34,538 nt of DNA from Allobosea sp. ASV33 (GTDB taxonomy: Bacteria; Pseudomonadota; Alphaproteobacteria; Rhizobiales; Beijerinckiaceae). Positions 34,062 to 34,538 of this stretch are shown piece after piece. Numbering within the stretch: position 1 is the stretch's first letter; each line of letters starts with the position of its first letter. Under the pieces are notes generated by a model, which was given only the letters and a program-made list of their open reading frames with translations, ran no database searches and was not told the origin of the DNA. Position numbers and translations under genes: made by a program. Location of the stretch: assembly GCF_016428755.1 (NCBI RefSeq), contig NZ_JAELTI010000060.1, forward strand, positions 1 through 34,538. Reading direction: 5' to 3'.

Positions 34062-34538
34062 ATGGCAGCCAAGGAAGCGGCCGGCGGCGCGGGGCAGGCA
34101 CTCCGCTCCCACATCATCGAGACCGAGGCGGCAGTGACGCCGGTCGCGCTCGATGCGATGTCGCGGGCGCCGAACGCGCGCCTCAGGGAGGTGATGTCGG
34201 CCTTCGTGCGGCACATGCATGCCTTCGCCCGTGAGGTCCGGCTGACGGAAGACGAGTTCGAGCTGGGCCTCGACGTCCTCAACCGCATCGGCAAGGCGAC
34301 CAATGACAGCCACAACGAGGCCGTGCTGTTCTCGGACGTGATCGGCTTCTCGACGCTGGTCTGCCTGCTGAACAACGGCCAGAACGGCGCGACCGAGACG
34401 GCCGCCGCCCTGCTCGGCCCGTTCTGGCGGATGAACTCGCCGGAGACGCCGAACGGCGGCTCGATCATCCGTTCGGAGACGCCCGGCCCCGCGCTCTTCG
34501 CCAATTGCCGCTTCACCGATCCCGAGGGGCGCCCGCTT
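34062..34538 (+). CDS. Intradiol ring-cleavage dioxygenase (hydroxyquinol/catechol 1,2-dioxygenase type), 5' part
   Basis: The first 159 residues run off the window edge. ATG 34062 follows GGAGGA by seven bases. The sequence has the N-terminal helical dimerisation domain of catechol/hydroxyquinol dioxygenases (LREVMSAFVRHMHAFAREVRLTEDEFELGLDVLNRIGKATND) and the start of the catalytic domain (AAALLGPFWRMNSPETPNGGSI). The Fe(III)-binding Tyr/His residues are largely beyond the edge. The RLTEDEFELGLDVLNRIGK pattern leans to hydroxyquinol 1,2-dioxygenase. Controlled by the LacI operator just upstream. Confidence 0.9.
   Translation, partial: MAAKEAAGGAGQALRSHIIETEAAVTPVALDAMSRAPNARLREVMSAFVRHMHAFAREVRLTEDEFELGLDVLNRIGKATNDSHNEAVLFSDVIGFSTLVCLLNNGQNGATETAAALLGPFWRMNSPETPNGGSIIRSETPGPALFANCRFTDPEGRPL

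Noticed and set aside
1..34538. CRISPR array or insertion sequence
   Set aside because: No regularly spaced repeats and no transposase gene with terminal inverted repeats were found by eye.

Overview
The window is high-GC DNA, probably from an alphaproteobacterium of the Hyphomicrobiales (Rhizobiales). A Bosea- or Methylobacterium-like host would fit. This rests on codon usage, many GTG/TTG starts, tightly overlapping genes and the mix of LysR/AraC/LacI regulators with aromatic-catabolic enzymes. No marker gene fixes the genus.

Two parts are clear. Positions 225-25127 form an integrated genomic island in the 3' end of a tRNA-Gln(CUG) gene (168-241). The last 17 bases of the tRNA gene recur at 25111-25127. 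A tyrosine integrase (336-2099) lies just inside the left end. A nonamer, TTGCTACAA, occurs once about 75 bp inside the left core and twice just inside the right core, as expected for integrase arm sites. No relaxase, coupling protein or type IV secretion genes were seen, so the island looks mobilisable at most.

Inside the island, from left to right: (a) integrase; (b) a gene-poor stretch with hairpins and a minus-strand terminator; (c) a replication-like module, with a DnaX-like clamp-loader ATPase translationally coupled to an unknown protein on the minus strand, and a small unknown protein plus a divergent beta-clamp-like protein on the plus strand, both pairs read outward from a shared promoter region; (d) a small operon of a frameshifted PD-(D/E)XK nuclease, a DUF2958 protein and two small unknowns; (e) a compact four-gene operon (9254-12936) of an unknown 185-aa protein, a QueC-like PP-loop enzyme, an XRE-ImmA metallopeptidase and a PIN-domain protein, which is the best candidate for an undescribed defence system; (f) a large minus-strand operon of helicase-PLD, Eco57I-like methyltransferase and SMC/RecF-like ATPase, matching the helicase-methylase-ATPase (Hma) defence architecture and preceded by a small XRE controller; (g) a GYF/DUF2628-type membrane protein and two small exported proteins of unknown role.

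Right of the island (25128-34538) is an ordinary chromosomal catabolic region: nitronate monooxygenase, two VOC-fold ring-cleaving dioxygenases, two LysR regulators, an AraC regulator, an odd XapX-isochorismatase fusion, and a LacI regulator facing the start of an intradiol (hydroxyquinol/catechol type) dioxygenase. A perfect 18-4-18 inverted repeat lies between the last two. Together these suggest breakdown of quinols, hydroxyquinol or nitro compounds.
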